A stretch of 64,000 nucleotides of DNA from Flavisolibacter tropicus (GTDB taxonomy: Bacteria; Bacteroidota; Bacteroidia; Chitinophagales; Chitinophagaceae). The stretch's first letter is position 1. Each line of letters opens with the position of its first letter. Positions 41,390 through 50,183 of the stretch are shown piece by piece. Under the pieces are notes generated by a model that had not been told where the DNA came from, did no database searches, and saw only the letters and a program-made list of their open reading frames with translations. The DNA is taken from the NCBI RefSeq assembly GCF_001644645.1, contig NZ_CP011390.1, positions 3,406,001 to 3,470,000 of the forward strand, written 5' to 3'. The position numbers and the translations under genes are program-made.

Positions 41390-42041
41390 CCGCGGATGGA
41401 GGAAGGGAAGCTACGAGCCATGAGCTGTGAGCAGGAAGCTTCACGCTACACGCTGCACGCTGCAAGCTAAACAGCCGGGAGAGCGTGAGCGGTGAGGAAT
41501 GGTCCACAGACGACAGACGACGATCCACAGTAGGAAAGTCGATGGTCAATAAGTCATTGGTCATTGAATGAGTAATGAGTGAGGGATTTCGTGAGACGTG
41601 AAATAGAATATAAACAACGATTATAGCAAGCAATACACAAAGCACTCCATTAGTGGAGTGCTTTTTCATTTATCCATTCTCTACTCTCTTTATTGAACAT
41701 TGAGCGTTGAGCATTGAACATTCCTCCCTCACTTCTTCCTTCATCCTTCCTTGTTCCTTGTTCAATATTCCTTCTTCTCAACCTGTCAACCTAAATCCGC
41801 CATCCTCCATCCTCACATCAGCCATTTCTCCTTAATCCCTTAATCTCCCCAAATCCCGGTTCAGACAATATTCTCTGTGCTCCTCCCTGCCCCCTGTGCC
41901 TCCGTGGTTCCTCCCTCTCCGCGCCTCGGCGCGCTCTGCGTGAAACCAATTGCGCGAAGCGCTCTTTAAATGAAGGCCTACCTATAGTAAAAAAGCCGGT
42001 ATAAAACCGGCCTTTCCTATTTACAGTGAGAATGGACTTCG
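41390..42041. repeat. gene-free stretch with mosaics around a hairpin
   Basis: Modules upstream of the hairpin: gagccatgagctgtgagcag, cacgctgcacgctgcaagct then aaacagccggga, and cagacgacagacgacgatcc. After the hairpin the inverted set follows: TTGAACATTGAGCGTTGAGC, ccttccttgttccttgttca, tcaacctgtcaacctaaatc, and gtggttcctccctctccgcg (about 41911-41930). The mosaic is thus roughly symmetrical about the hairpin. Confidence 0.65.
41638..41666. terminator. recurrent 'AAAGCACTCC' hairpin, copy 4
   Basis: AAAGCACTCCA and TGGAGTGCTTTTT pair around TTAG. It lies about 250 bases after the aspartic protease gene and about 375 bases after the end of the minus-strand gene 42042-42485. It could end transcripts from both sides. 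Confidence 0.7.
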
Positions 42042-42485
42042 TTAAGCGGATATCTTGCGCACAACAGTATAAGAAGCATTGCTGGCTTCCATATTGTTTG
42101 CCGCATTGCTTTCAGCCTCACTATACGAGTTGCCAAAACCAGCGGCATACATGGTTTTTTCGCAGCCCCAGCCAGATATTTTTTTCTTGTAGCTGATAAT
42201 AACAGCATATGGCTTATAGCCTGTTTTTATTACTACATCGCTAGCCTTAACATCGTTTTGACGGGCAGCTTCGTCACGCACTTGCGAGGTCATATCGCCA
42301 ATGCTACCACCGGTTCTGTACTCATAGCCAATGGCTGTCTTTACCGTTAACCCATTACAGGCCATATCGCTGTAGGCAAAGCCAATAGCAATGCGATAGT
42401 CCTGGGCTTTGGGTTGAGGTTTGAAACTAAAGGCGGGAATAATAGCAATTAGTGATAGCAGCAGGGACAGTTTTGTAGTTTTCAT
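42042..42485 (-). CDS. hypothetical secreted protein
   Basis: 147 aa from ATG 42485 with a signal peptide (MKTTKLSLLLSLIAIIPAFSF). The mature part contains YRIAIGFAYSDMACNGLTVKTAIGYEY, a helical SQVRDEAARQNDVKASDVV segment and a WGCEKTMYAAGFGNSYSEAES segment. I recognise no domain. It is probably periplasmic and stands alone. Confidence 0.65.
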   Translation of the reverse strand: MKTTKLSLLLSLIAIIPAFSFKPQPKAQDYRIAIGFAYSDMACNGLTVKTAIGYEYRTGGSIGDMTSQVRDEAARQNDVKASDVVIKTGYKPYAVIISYKKKISGWGCEKTMYAAGFGNSYSEAESNAANNMEASNASYTVVRKISA

Positions 42486-42933
42486 TGAGTTTATTTAAAA
42501 GCGTAATTCTTATTTACGGCGGCAATTTGTCGCATTTCCAACAGATAGACAATACCTGAAGTTGGGTAATTGTGCGTACCTAATTTTCCTTCATTTGACC
42601 GCGAATTAGATGGAGGGAAGCTGTGAGCTATGAGTTATGAGCTGCGAGAAGGGAAGGGTTGATAGGTTAACAAGTTGATAAGGTGACAAAGAAGGAAGAA
42701 TGATGAAGGGAGGGAATGTTCAATGCTCAACGGCCTGTGTTCATAAACAATAAGGAAAGAATAGATTATTACAAAAATACACTCCACTTAAAGGAGTGCT
42801 TTTCTTTTATAAAGAAGTTGGCAGTTGGCTTGAAGCGTGCAGCTTGTAGCTTGCAGCCTTCCTTTCACGTCTCACGTTTGACGTTTCACATTCCCTCCTT
42901 TACAATTCCCCATATAATTTTTAAATTGGCTAT
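42486..42933. repeat. gene-free stretch with mosaic and hairpin
   Basis: Mosaic occupies about 42610-42895: gctgtgagctatgagttatg, ttgataggttaacaagttga, gaaggaagaatgatgaaggg, a TTCAATG/CTCAACG unit, a hairpin at 42778-42804 and gcgtgcagcttgtagcttgc, then cacgtctcacgtttgacgtt. No gene is present. Confidence 0.6.
42778..42804. terminator. recurrent hairpin, copy 5 (degenerate)
   Basis: CACTCC pairs with GGAGTG around ACTTAAA, followed by CTTTTCTTTT. The left arm has lost the AAAG part of the family stem (aatacactcc), so it is a weakened copy. Confidence 0.5.
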
Positions 42934-43707
42934 ATGTTTTACCGAGCCATAAAAGCTGGACTCAAAAACAAAATGCTCGACATTATAGCTCCCTCCCGTT
43001 TTTATTGGGAACAACCCGGCCATTGTCCCTGTTGTGATCGTGATACTGTATTTGTGGCCAGGCACCAGTGGCTGCGGGATCAATTTCAATGCACCAATTG
43101 CTGGTGTATTCCGCGGGAAAGAGCCTTGATGGTGACCATAGAAAAACACTTTCCTAACTGGAAGGCGTTGTCCATCCATGAATCATCTCCTATTGATAAA
43201 GGCGCCTCAAAGAAGCTTAAAGACAACTGCCGCCATTATACCGTTTCCCAGTATTTTCCAAATGATCCATTTGGCAGCCTGGTCAATGGTGTTCATAATG
43301 AAGATCTGGAAGCACAGACCTTTGCAGATGAATCCTTTGACCTGGTAATTACCCAGGATGTATTTGAGCATCTCTATGCCCCTGCAAAGGCCTTTAAAGA
43401 GATAGCCCGCACGCTTAAAAAAGGAGGCGCTCATATTTTTACCGTCCCTATCATTAACCGGTTTCAGCCTACCGAAGTTTGGGCCAGCAAGGGCGCCCAT
43501 GGAGAGCCTGTTTTTTTAAAAGATCCTGAATGGCATGCCAACCCGGTAGATGCCAAAGGATCGCCGGTAACCATTCATTGGGGTTATGATATTGTAGATT
43601 TTATAAAGGTGCATTCCGGACTGACTACTTCTATAGAATATATCGATGATCTGTCGAAAGGCATACGAGCGGAGTTTAGAGAGGTACTCGTAAGTAAGAA
43701 GATGTAG
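42934..43707 (+). CDS. class I SAM-dependent methyltransferase
   Basis: 257 aa from ATG 42934. The N-terminus has two CxxC pairs (CPCC about 31-34, CTNC about 54-57), suggesting a small zinc-binding region. The methyltransferase core shows DLEAQTFADESFDLVITQDVFEHLY (motif II area), FKEIARTLKKGGAHIFTVPI (motif III) and a VTIHWGYDIVDFIK segment. This is the Methyltransf_11-type fold. The substrate is unknown. There is no operon partner. Confidence 0.8.
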   Translation: MFYRAIKAGLKNKMLDIIAPSRFYWEQPGHCPCCDRDTVFVARHQWLRDQFQCTNCWCIPRERALMVTIEKHFPNWKALSIHESSPIDKGASKKLKDNCRHYTVSQYFPNDPFGSLVNGVHNEDLEAQTFADESFDLVITQDVFEHLYAPAKAFKEIARTLKKGGAHIFTVPIINRFQPTEVWASKGAHGEPVFLKDPEWHANPVDAKGSPVTIHWGYDIVDFIKVHSGLTTSIEYIDDLSKGIRAEFREVLVSKKM

Positions 43708-43891
43708 GACCGCTGATTAATAGGGATTAGTAAGATTGACAGGATTACAGTCCTATAATTGTCTTTTCCTTTTCGGATTTAAAAACAGGTATTTGGAATT
43801 TGACTATTGGAATTTCTCTACTCGTATTTTCTCTTTACTTGCTTTTCGGATTTGGACGCTGTACTTTGTATATACAAAACAGTTGTACCAT

Positions 43892-44260
43892 ATGAAGCGC
43901 ATCTCCCTTCTTGTTATAATCGTATTCACTACTCTTGTTTCTCATAGCCAAACAAAGATCAAGTTGGAAGAAATAAGCCAGCACATTGGCGACAGTGTGC
44001 AGGTGAGTGGCAAGATCTTTAGCGGCAAGTGGCTGCAAGGAGCTACCAACCGACCTACCCTACTGAATATGGGCGCCCTTTATCCCAACCAGTTGCTTAC
44101 CGTAGTGATCTGGGGCAAAGACCGCATGAACTTTGACTATCCACCCGACAAAGAATTGATCGGAAAAGAAGTACGCTTAACCGGCAAATTGGAGTTGTAT
44201 AATTCCAAACCGCAGTTGGTGTTATACAGCCAGGAGCAGGTGGCTATTGAAAGCAATTAG
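43892..44260 (+). CDS. small secreted OB-fold-like protein
   Basis: 122 aa from ATG 43892 (MKRISLLVIIVFTTLVSHSQ signal peptide); the frame is open further upstream but without features. The mature part (DSVQVSGKIFSGKWLQGATNRPT...LLTVVIWGKDR...LIGKEVRLTGKLELYNSKPQLVLYSQEQV) has the strand pattern and the closing GKEVRLTGKLELYNSKPQL of small OB-fold, nucleic-acid-binding-type domains. The periplasmic role is unknown. Confidence 0.7.
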   Translation: MKRISLLVIIVFTTLVSHSQTKIKLEEISQHIGDSVQVSGKIFSGKWLQGATNRPTLLNMGALYPNQLLTVVIWGKDRMNFDYPPDKELIGKEVRLTGKLELYNSKPQLVLYSQEQVAIESN

Positions 44261-44574
44261 CTGATTAGCGGATGAAGAGAGAGAATATCGAACAAGGAAC
44301 AAGGAAGGATGAAGGAAGAAGGGAGGGAATGTTCAATGCTCAATCCTCAACGATCAATGGTCAATGAAGAGAGAAAGAATCAATTTAAATAGAAAAGCAC
44401 TCCGCCAGGGGAGTGCTTTTGTTTTATAGACAGTTCCTTATTCTTCTAAATCCTGTTAATCCATTTTTAATCCCACTAATCCGCGGTCCTCCTTTTCTCC
44501 TTTCCTCTGTGCGAAACCTTCTCTCCGCGTCTCTGCGCCTCTGCGTGAAACCCGCTGCTTGCAGCGCTCACTTA
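44261..44574. repeat. intergenic mosaic with hairpin
   Basis: gaacaaggaacaaggaagga, TTCAATG/CTCAACG heptads (44331-44365) and the hairpin (44392-44420) are followed by inverted modules: tcctgttaatccatttttaa, cctctgtgcgaaaccttctc, and gcctctgcgtgaaacccgct. It separates two convergent genes, so a bidirectional terminator here makes sense. Confidence 0.6.
44392..44420. terminator. recurrent 'AAAGCACTCC' hairpin, copy 6
   Basis: AAAAGCACTCC and GGAGTGCTTTT pair around GCCAGG. It lies between the convergent 43892-44260 and 44575-46725 genes and can serve both. Confidence 0.75.
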
Positions 44575-46725
44575 CTACTTTCCCGGCTGATACTGCCGCA
44601 TGGCATGTTTCTGCACATCGGTTTTGTAGTAGTAAATGTCTTTGAACTTACCGGTCAGGTAACCATCGGCCTGGTCGTTATAATGTTTGGAATTAGGATC
44701 AAAAGATTCACCACTCACTAAGATGGTTTTGGCCTTCAGTTTTCCTTTACCACCAAATTCTACAGCGGCTATAAAACTATTACCATGTACACCGTAGCGT
44801 TTTTGCGTACCTACACGACGACCATTATAAGCTGGCAATGAACCCCAGGCAGAAGAGGCCATGCCTACTGGTAAGCTAGGTAGATTGTCATCAAACTTAC
44901 CATCGTTGGTGCGTTGGTAGCGGTTGATATCGCCCCAGGCTACCTGCCAGGTTTTGTATTGTTTTTCCAGCATCGTGATCACGTCTTCCAAGGCCTTTAA
45001 CCGATCGGCAGCGGTGGTTTCCTTTATAATGCGCTCCGCATCAGCGCTTCCAATCTTAGTTTCAAATATCGATGCCCATTCAATGGCCAGTGTGGTGGCT
45101 ATAGAGGTAGTAGAAGAATACTTATCCCATAAGCGCAAGAAGTGAATAGGCACTTCCAGTCTGCTCTTTTGAGGGTCGGCCTGTGTCAGCGCATCATAGT
45201 CTTTAAACAGTGGCGGCAGTAAGATCTCAAAAGCTGACAGGTAGTGGTCGTACCCAATGGCAATCATCTTGTCTATCGTTACATCCTGCGCTGCACTCAA
45301 CAAACGCGCGGCATTGATGGCGCGGGCATTCTGTGCATCAGGGGCCATGTAGGTAGGGAAATCTTCTTTCTTTGGACTGCTGGCACCAGATACAGTGAAT
45401 GGCGTAGAGTTGGTGTTTTGGATCCAGCCGGTTTTAGGATTGTATACATGTACAGTTTCGTCCAAGGCATGAATACCTTTCCAGTCGGTGGCCGATGTAG
45501 TACCATCTAGTGGTTGGCTGTAATCATATTTTGGATCACGCTTGGGCACATAGTTGCCATGCCAATAAGCAATGTTGCCACTAGCATCGGCAAACACCGT
45601 ATTGTCTGATGTGTTGGCGCGTAGATTCATTACCTTTTTAAACTCCTCAAAGCCATTGGTCTTGGTTCGTTGCCAGGATTGCAGCAGGGCATTCAGCGAG
45701 CGGTTGTACTCGCGCAGGCTCAGCCACTGCCCATTGCGCTTGCCCATTACCGGGCCATGATTAGTAGCATAGGTAGTAAAGCGTTGCTCTTGCAATGCAT
45801 CGCCTTGTTTATAGCGGATGGTGATCTCTTTAGTCGTTACCGGCAGTTGTTTACCATCATATAGTGTGAACAGTTTATCGCCTTTTTGTTCAACGGTTTC
45901 TTTGTACAGATCGGCTACATCGGCACGACCAGAGGTATGCATCCAGCCACAGTTCTCATTAAAACCCTGGAAGATGAAAAACGTGCCCCAGGTAACGCCA
46001 CCATAAGCATTCAAGCCTTCATCGCTGATCATGTGTGCCTCTGTGCGGTAAAAGAAAGAGGTGTGCGGATTGATGTACAAGATGGCTTTTTTGTTCCTGG
46101 TTTTAGCCGGTGCTACAGCAAAGCCGTTGGAGCCTTGCTGCATCTTATCGTATAGGGGCGGCTCCTGAACAAAAGAGGTAGCCTTATCATCTATAGGATA
46201 CATGTTTTGTAACTCCCGCAGTGTAACGCCACCGGTTTCGGTTGCTGATATACTACCATTGGTACGCAGCAGGGCCATCCAGGGTTCAAAGCGTTGCAGC
46301 GCCTTTGGTTTAACCTCCGGATGTTTGTAGATGTAGAAGTTGATACCATCGGCATAGGCATTCAATAGTTTTTGAAACCAGGCAGGGCTTTGCTTATAAT
46401 CGGCTATAGCAGCAGCCGTATCGTAGATCATACGCATGCGCAGGTCTTCATACAAGCGATTCTTTCCATACACTTCAGAAAGGCGGCCCATCATTTCCAG
46501 GTGATTGAGCTCTACGCGTTCAAAGCTTTGCTCGCACTGTACATACATTAATCCAAATACCGCATCGGCATCGGTCTTGCCATACACATGCGGAATACCC
46601 CAGTCGTCTTCAATGATATTCACCTGCTGCGCCTGTTGCTGCCAGCGGCTGACTTCTTCTTTGGAAAAGGATTGGGCCCACAACTGCGCTGGTAGCAGGA
46701 AGGCAAAAACCAAGAGTTTCTTCAC
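44575..46725 (-). CDS. penicillin acylase family protein (Ntn hydrolase)
   Basis: 716 aa from GTG 46725, which gives a proper signal peptide (VKKLLVFAFLLPAQLWAQ). The frame extends to 46893 but that adds 56 residues of repeat-like sequence. Family features: IIEDDWGIPHVYGKTDADAVFGLMYVQ near the mature start, then QQGSNGFAVAP (about 193-203), where the Ser after Gly becomes the N-terminal nucleophile on self-cleavage. NPHTSFF, MHTSGRADVADLYKE, YATNHGPVM and the late GKFDDNLPSLPVGMASSAWGS segments also fit. These periplasmic enzymes hydrolyse amide bonds such as acyl-homoserine lactones or penicillins. The actual substrate is unknown. Confidence 0.88.
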   Translation of the reverse strand: MKKLLVFAFLLPAQLWAQSFSKEEVSRWQQQAQQVNIIEDDWGIPHVYGKTDADAVFGLMYVQCEQSFERVELNHLEMMGRLSEVYGKNRLYEDLRMRMIYDTAAAIADYKQSPAWFQKLLNAYADGINFYIYKHPEVKPKALQRFEPWMALLRTNGSISATETGGVTLRELQNMYPIDDKATSFVQEPPLYDKMQQGSNGFAVAPAKTRNKKAILYINPHTSFFYRTEAHMISDEGLNAYGGVTWGTFFIFQGFNENCGWMHTSGRADVADLYKETVEQKGDKLFTLYDGKQLPVTTKEITIRYKQGDALQEQRFTTYATNHGPVMGKRNGQWLSLREYNRSLNALLQSWQRTKTNGFEEFKKVMNLRANTSDNTVFADASGNIAYWHGNYVPKRDPKYDYSQPLDGTTSATDWKGIHALDETVHVYNPKTGWIQNTNSTPFTVSGASSPKKEDFPTYMAPDAQNARAINAARLLSAAQDVTIDKMIAIGYDHYLSAFEILLPPLFKDYDALTQADPQKSRLEVPIHFLRLWDKYSSTTSIATTLAIEWASIFETKIGSADAERIIKETTAADRLKALEDVITMLEKQYKTWQVAWGDINRYQRTNDGKFDDNLPSLPVGMASSAWGSLPAYNGRRVGTQKRYGVHGNSFIAAVEFGGKGKLKAKTILVSGESFDPNSKHYNDQADGYLTGKFKDIYYYKTDVQKHAMRQYQPGK

Positions 46726-46922
46726 GGAGTAAAATTTTCTTAAATGTAACCCGAATTTGAGATTGAAGATGAATAATGGCGGATGTCTGATTTTATAATG
46801 TCTGATATTGGATTTTTGGATTTCATTTTTGAATTTGAACGAAAAGCATTCCCCATTGCAGTGCCTCCTCGCTATAGGACGTCCGGTAAGCATTTAATAC
46901 CTTTACTGTTCATGCAGCGTTT

Positions 46923-47756
46923 ATGACTTATGAAAGGTTTGGCTGCGCTACTCAGCTTTCCCCTTTTATAGAATGCTACTTTGTATGGGATTCAAAAACA
47001 GCCTTGGAACAAGAGCTTGTTGTAGAATCGCCACCGAATAGTTTTTGCTCCATTGTATTTAATTACGGAGATCCCTACCGGCTACAAAACATCAAATATG
47101 CGCAACTAGCCGTTCCTCGCCATTTCATTGCCGGCCAGTCTATCTACAGCTACAAACTATTTCTGCAGGGGCGTATCGGCATTACCGGCATTGTACTGAA
47201 GCCAGCGGCCCTGGCCACACTGTTTCACTTACCAGCCTACGCGTTTACGGAAGAACGGGTGGACCTGTTCAACGTTTTTTCCCATCAACTACTGCAGCCC
47301 TATATTCAACAAATAGAGGAAGCCGCCAACCCCATTGAAAAGGTAAAGGCGTTGGAAGCTTTTCTCCTGCACCAGGTACAAACCCAATCGCCCTCGCCCG
47401 ACTTTATAGATATAGCAGCCAACCAGATTGTGGAGAGCAATGGCATGATCTCTATTACACAACTGGTGCAAAACAGCTGTATGTCGCGACGCACTTTTGA
47501 ACGCCGCTTTTTTCAAAAGGTAGGCTTGAGTCCGAAGTACTATGCCCGTATCCGACGCATTGCACACCTGTGTAACCTTATAGCCGGAAAACAAAAAGTA
47601 AACTGGCAGGAACTCTTTTACGGGTGCGAGTATTACGACCAGGCCCATTTTATCAAAGACTTTGAAGAGTTTACCGGACGCTCCCCACAACAATACCTGC
47701 AAGAGAATACGGAACTGGCCCAATACGTGAAAAAGCCCCAGCAACAGCAACTATAG
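46923..47756 (+). CDS. AraC-family transcriptional regulator
   Basis: 277 aa from ATG 46923. The N-terminal part (PFIECYFVWDS ... VESPPNSFCSIVFNYGDPYRL) is the DUF6597-type sensing domain common in Bacteroidota AraC proteins. The C-terminal part (about 175-265) is the double helix-turn-helix: ISITQLVQNSCMSRRTFERRF and YDQAHFIKDFEEFTGRSPQQYL. It is divergent from the penicillin-acylase gene and 170 bases upstream of a co-directional NTF2-like gene, either of which it may control. Confidence 0.9.
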   Translation: MTYERFGCATQLSPFIECYFVWDSKTALEQELVVESPPNSFCSIVFNYGDPYRLQNIKYAQLAVPRHFIAGQSIYSYKLFLQGRIGITGIVLKPAALATLFHLPAYAFTEERVDLFNVFSHQLLQPYIQQIEEAANPIEKVKALEAFLLHQVQTQSPSPDFIDIAANQIVESNGMISITQLVQNSCMSRRTFERRFFQKVGLSPKYYARIRRIAHLCNLIAGKQKVNWQELFYGCEYYDQAHFIKDFEEFTGRSPQQYLQENTELAQYVKKPQQQQL

Positions 47757-47926
47757 ATTGCCGCATTTTTACAACCGATTGACGCACTTATACAATACTG
47801 CCTGCGCAGCGACTTGTAGCTTCACCTAAGAATCAGGATCATGAGCCGATACATTGGTTTCCTGCAAAGCAGGTTTACTAAAAAGGGGAAACGTCTGAAA
47901 AACGAAATCAACTAAAAACACATCAT

Positions 47927-48358
47927 ATGCTCACCTTAACACAACAACAACTGAGTCTGAAAAATGCCTGCGTGCAATTCATGTTTGCCTACCAGCAGCG
48001 AAACGTAGAACGGATGCTTAGCTTTTGCGAACCGGAAGGCTTGGTACATTTCCAGCCATTAGGCGAAAGTGGAACAGGTAAGATCGGGGAATTGGGCAAA
48101 GCGATCTGGAGCGGATTGATGGACGCCTTTCCGGATATTGACAATACCCTTGATGCTGCCGTAGCCGAACCCGGCAACGCTGTACGCTGCCAGGTAGTGA
48201 TCCGCGGCACACAGGAAAAAGACTTTGCAGATATTCCCAACAAGGGTAAGCACTTTGACAGCGACCACATCTTTATCTTTCACTTCAATGAGCAGAATAA
48301 AATTGATAGCATTTCCATCTCCTGGGACCACGCTGATTTTAAGCGTCAATTAAGCTGA
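47927..48358 (+). CDS. SnoaL/NTF2-like ester cyclase family protein
   Basis: 143 aa from ATG 47927. LKNACVQFMFAYQQRNVERMLSF, LMDAFPDIDNTLDAAVAEPGNAVRCQVVIRGT, NKGKHFDSDHIFIFHF and IDSISISWDHADF form the usual SnoaL-like cone fold with the D-I-P-N-x-G-K element (ADIPNKGK). Such proteins are small-molecule isomerases/cyclases or binding proteins. It may be a target of the upstream AraC regulator. Substrate unknown. Confidence 0.8.
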   Translation: MLTLTQQQLSLKNACVQFMFAYQQRNVERMLSFCEPEGLVHFQPLGESGTGKIGELGKAIWSGLMDAFPDIDNTLDAAVAEPGNAVRCQVVIRGTQEKDFADIPNKGKHFDSDHIFIFHFNEQNKIDSISISWDHADFKRQLS

Positions 48359-48473
48359 ATATTTTTTTATCCTGGCTGTGTCCCTGCTACGTACATGGCC
48401 AGGATTAACATGGATGATTTGGAATTTGAGATTGATCTTTACGATTGCAGTCGATTTTTAGGTGTGAGTCTCT

Positions 48474-48503
48474 GAGATACCTCGCTATCGCTCGGAATGA
48501 CAA
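48474..48503. repeat. left inverted repeat of a GIY-YIG unit
   Basis: Thirty bases (gagatacctcgctatcgctc then ggaatgacaa) pair with 48991-49020 in inverted orientation, with one mismatch. Each arm is itself partly palindromic (CTCGCTATCGCTCGG; cf. GCGATAGC). The GIY-YIG gene lies between the arms. Confidence 0.85.
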
Positions 48504-48615
48504 AGAGTCTTTATGATTACAAGATGGTCTACGTAAGTACAAGATGCTTTACGTAAAGAAAAGCTAGCTTATGTAGCTGTTTAAGTTAGTTTCTGGATTC
48601 TATTGATTGATAAAA

Positions 48616-48942
48616 CTACCGGGTTGTAATTTCCTTTGGTGGCCAGCCGTCAAACAACTGCGCATTGAAGAATGTCAAAGAAGGATTGACGGCTTCTATC
48701 AATGTCAGCTTTTTCTTTCTGTTCCATCCTTTGATTTCTTTCTCCCTTGCAATAGCGTTATTGATATACTGAAACGCTTCATAGAAGATCAAGTTATAGC
48801 AGTAATATTTACCAGCAAAGGTTTTTCTTCTCCCTTTGTTTAAGTAATGTTCTATAATACGCTGCTCCAGATCATTGGTAACACCTGTATAAAAAACGGT
48901 TCTCTCCGGATTAGTAACGATATAGACATAGTACTGGTGCAT
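48616..48942 (-). CDS. GIY-YIG nuclease-family protein (UPF0213 type)
   Basis: 108 aa from ATG 48942. The family core is intact: YYVYIVTN at 4-11 (GIY equivalent), VFYTGVTNDLEQRIIEHYLNKG (YIG equivalent with Arg), LIFYEAFQYINNAIAREKEIKGWNRKKKLTLIEAVNP (catalytic Glu and terminal Asn). Stand-alone single-domain members of this type are common in Bacteroidota and are often multicopy. The gene sits inside a 30-bp inverted repeat pair (48474-48503 and 48991-49020), suggesting a small mobile or domesticated unit. Confidence 0.9.
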   Translation of the reverse strand: MHQYYVYIVTNPERTVFYTGVTNDLEQRIIEHYLNKGRRKTFAGKYYCYNLIFYEAFQYINNAIAREKEIKGWNRKKKLTLIEAVNPSLTFFNAQLFDGWPPKEITTR

Positions 48943-48990
48943 TGCACTTGTAATTTATTTCTTCTGTCCTATTTAGTTACTTTTTGTTTT

Positions 48991-49020
48991 TTGTCATTCC
49001 GAGCGATAGCGAGGAATCTC
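48991..49020. repeat. right inverted repeat of a GIY-YIG unit
   Basis: ttgtcattccgagcgatagc followed by gaggaatctc; 29 of 30 bases match the reverse complement of 48474-48503. The two arms enclose about 490 bases, with the GIY-YIG gene in the middle. Confidence 0.85.
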
Positions 49021-49095
49021 AAAGAGATGCTATCAGTAGAACCTGTAAGGTCTTATAGAATCTTGCCTTACTCTTAAACTCCAGTGCACGCCTTC

Positions 49096-50079
49096 TCACC
49101 ATTCTCCTCCCGCCATAGCATCGATCATTTGCATTACCGTTACGCCCTCATCTGCGGAACAGGGATTATCGCCGCGGTTCAGGAAATAGTCCACCACTTT
49201 CTGTATCATGGGTTGTTGTACATGCGGCAGGGGATCAAATGCAAACTGCTGCTCACGATCACCTTGTTTCAGCACCAGCAACCGGTGATCAAATATGGAA
49301 AACTGCAAGCTGCCACCAGTACCAATGATCTCACAGTGGTCGCGTTTTTCAGGAACGGTAAAAGACCAGGTGCCATTGAATAGTACATTATTGGGAAATA
49401 ATGCCTGCCCGATAGTGGTATCATCAGCACCGTATAGTTTAGAAGCATTCACCGAAAGCCCCGATACTTTTTCCGGCGTACCTAAAAAGTACAACATCAG
49501 ATCGAGCTGGTGTGGCGCCAGGTCGTAAAAAAGACCACCACCGGAAATGGCGGGATGGTAACGCCAGGGGTCTTCCGTGCTAGCAATCTTGTTGTCTCTA
49601 TGAGGCTGCAAACAATACAGGTTGACTAGTCGGGGTACACCAATTGCACCTTCCTCTAACAAGGATTTTACTTTTAGAAAAAGCGGCTGCGCCCTTCGGT
49701 AGTGCGCCACCGTTAGTTTCACACCTGTATCAAGGGCAGCCTGCGCCATGCGAGCAGCTGCATCGGCATGAATAGCCATTGGCTTCTCCACATACACAGG
49801 CTTACCGGCCCGCAATGCAGCTATGGTGTATTCTTCATGTTGCAAGGGAGGCGTGGCCACATAGATGGCGTTTACTTCCGGATCGTTGATCAACTGCTCC
49901 GCATCGCTGTACCAACGTTCTACTCCATGACGGCGGGCATAATCGGCTGCCTTTTCTGCATTACGTCGCATCACAGCCACCAGTTTAGAGTGGGGGACTT
50001 TATTAAAAGCAGGGCCACTTTTCACTTCGGTTACATCGCCGCAACCAATAATGCCCCAGCGGATGGTATTGTCAGTCAT
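49096..50079 (-). CDS. Gfo/Idh/MocA-family oxidoreductase
   Basis: 327 aa from ATG 50079. The Rossmann start is WGIIGCGDVTEVKSGPAF (GxGxx), followed by ATPPLQHEEYTIAALRAGKPVYVEKPMA, whose EKP motif carries the conserved Lys. The DPWRYHPAISGGGLFYDLAPHQLDLMLYFLG segment holds the GGG-x-x-D-x-x-x-H catalytic element. Enzymes of this type oxidise or reduce sugars, inositols or related polyols with NAD(P). It may be co-transcribed with the upstream transporter gene (104-base gap, same strand). Confidence 0.9.
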   Translation of the reverse strand: MTDNTIRWGIIGCGDVTEVKSGPAFNKVPHSKLVAVMRRNAEKAADYARRHGVERWYSDAEQLINDPEVNAIYVATPPLQHEEYTIAALRAGKPVYVEKPMAIHADAAARMAQAALDTGVKLTVAHYRRAQPLFLKVKSLLEEGAIGVPRLVNLYCLQPHRDNKIASTEDPWRYHPAISGGGLFYDLAPHQLDLMLYFLGTPEKVSGLSVNASKLYGADDTTIGQALFPNNVLFNGTWSFTVPEKRDHCEIIGTGGSLQFSIFDHRLLVLKQGDREQQFAFDPLPHVQQPMIQKVVDYFLNRGDNPCSADEGVTVMQMIDAMAGGEW

Positions 50080-50183
50080 AAGAACCGTGTATTAGTAATT
50101 AGAGCTTGGAATTTGAATTTTGCTTTTCGGCTTCTTCTGTGCCATCCCAAAAGGAAATACATTCTTTGCCGTACGTTAAAATA

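Noticed and set aside
46726..46893. Upstream ATG for the penicillin-acylase homologue
   Set aside because: It would bury the signal peptide behind 56 residues of low-complexity, repeat-derived sequence.
48370..48405. TCCTGGC...GCCAGGA dyad as a terminator after the NTF2-like gene
   Set aside because: Loop is long and no T-run follows on either strand in the needed direction.
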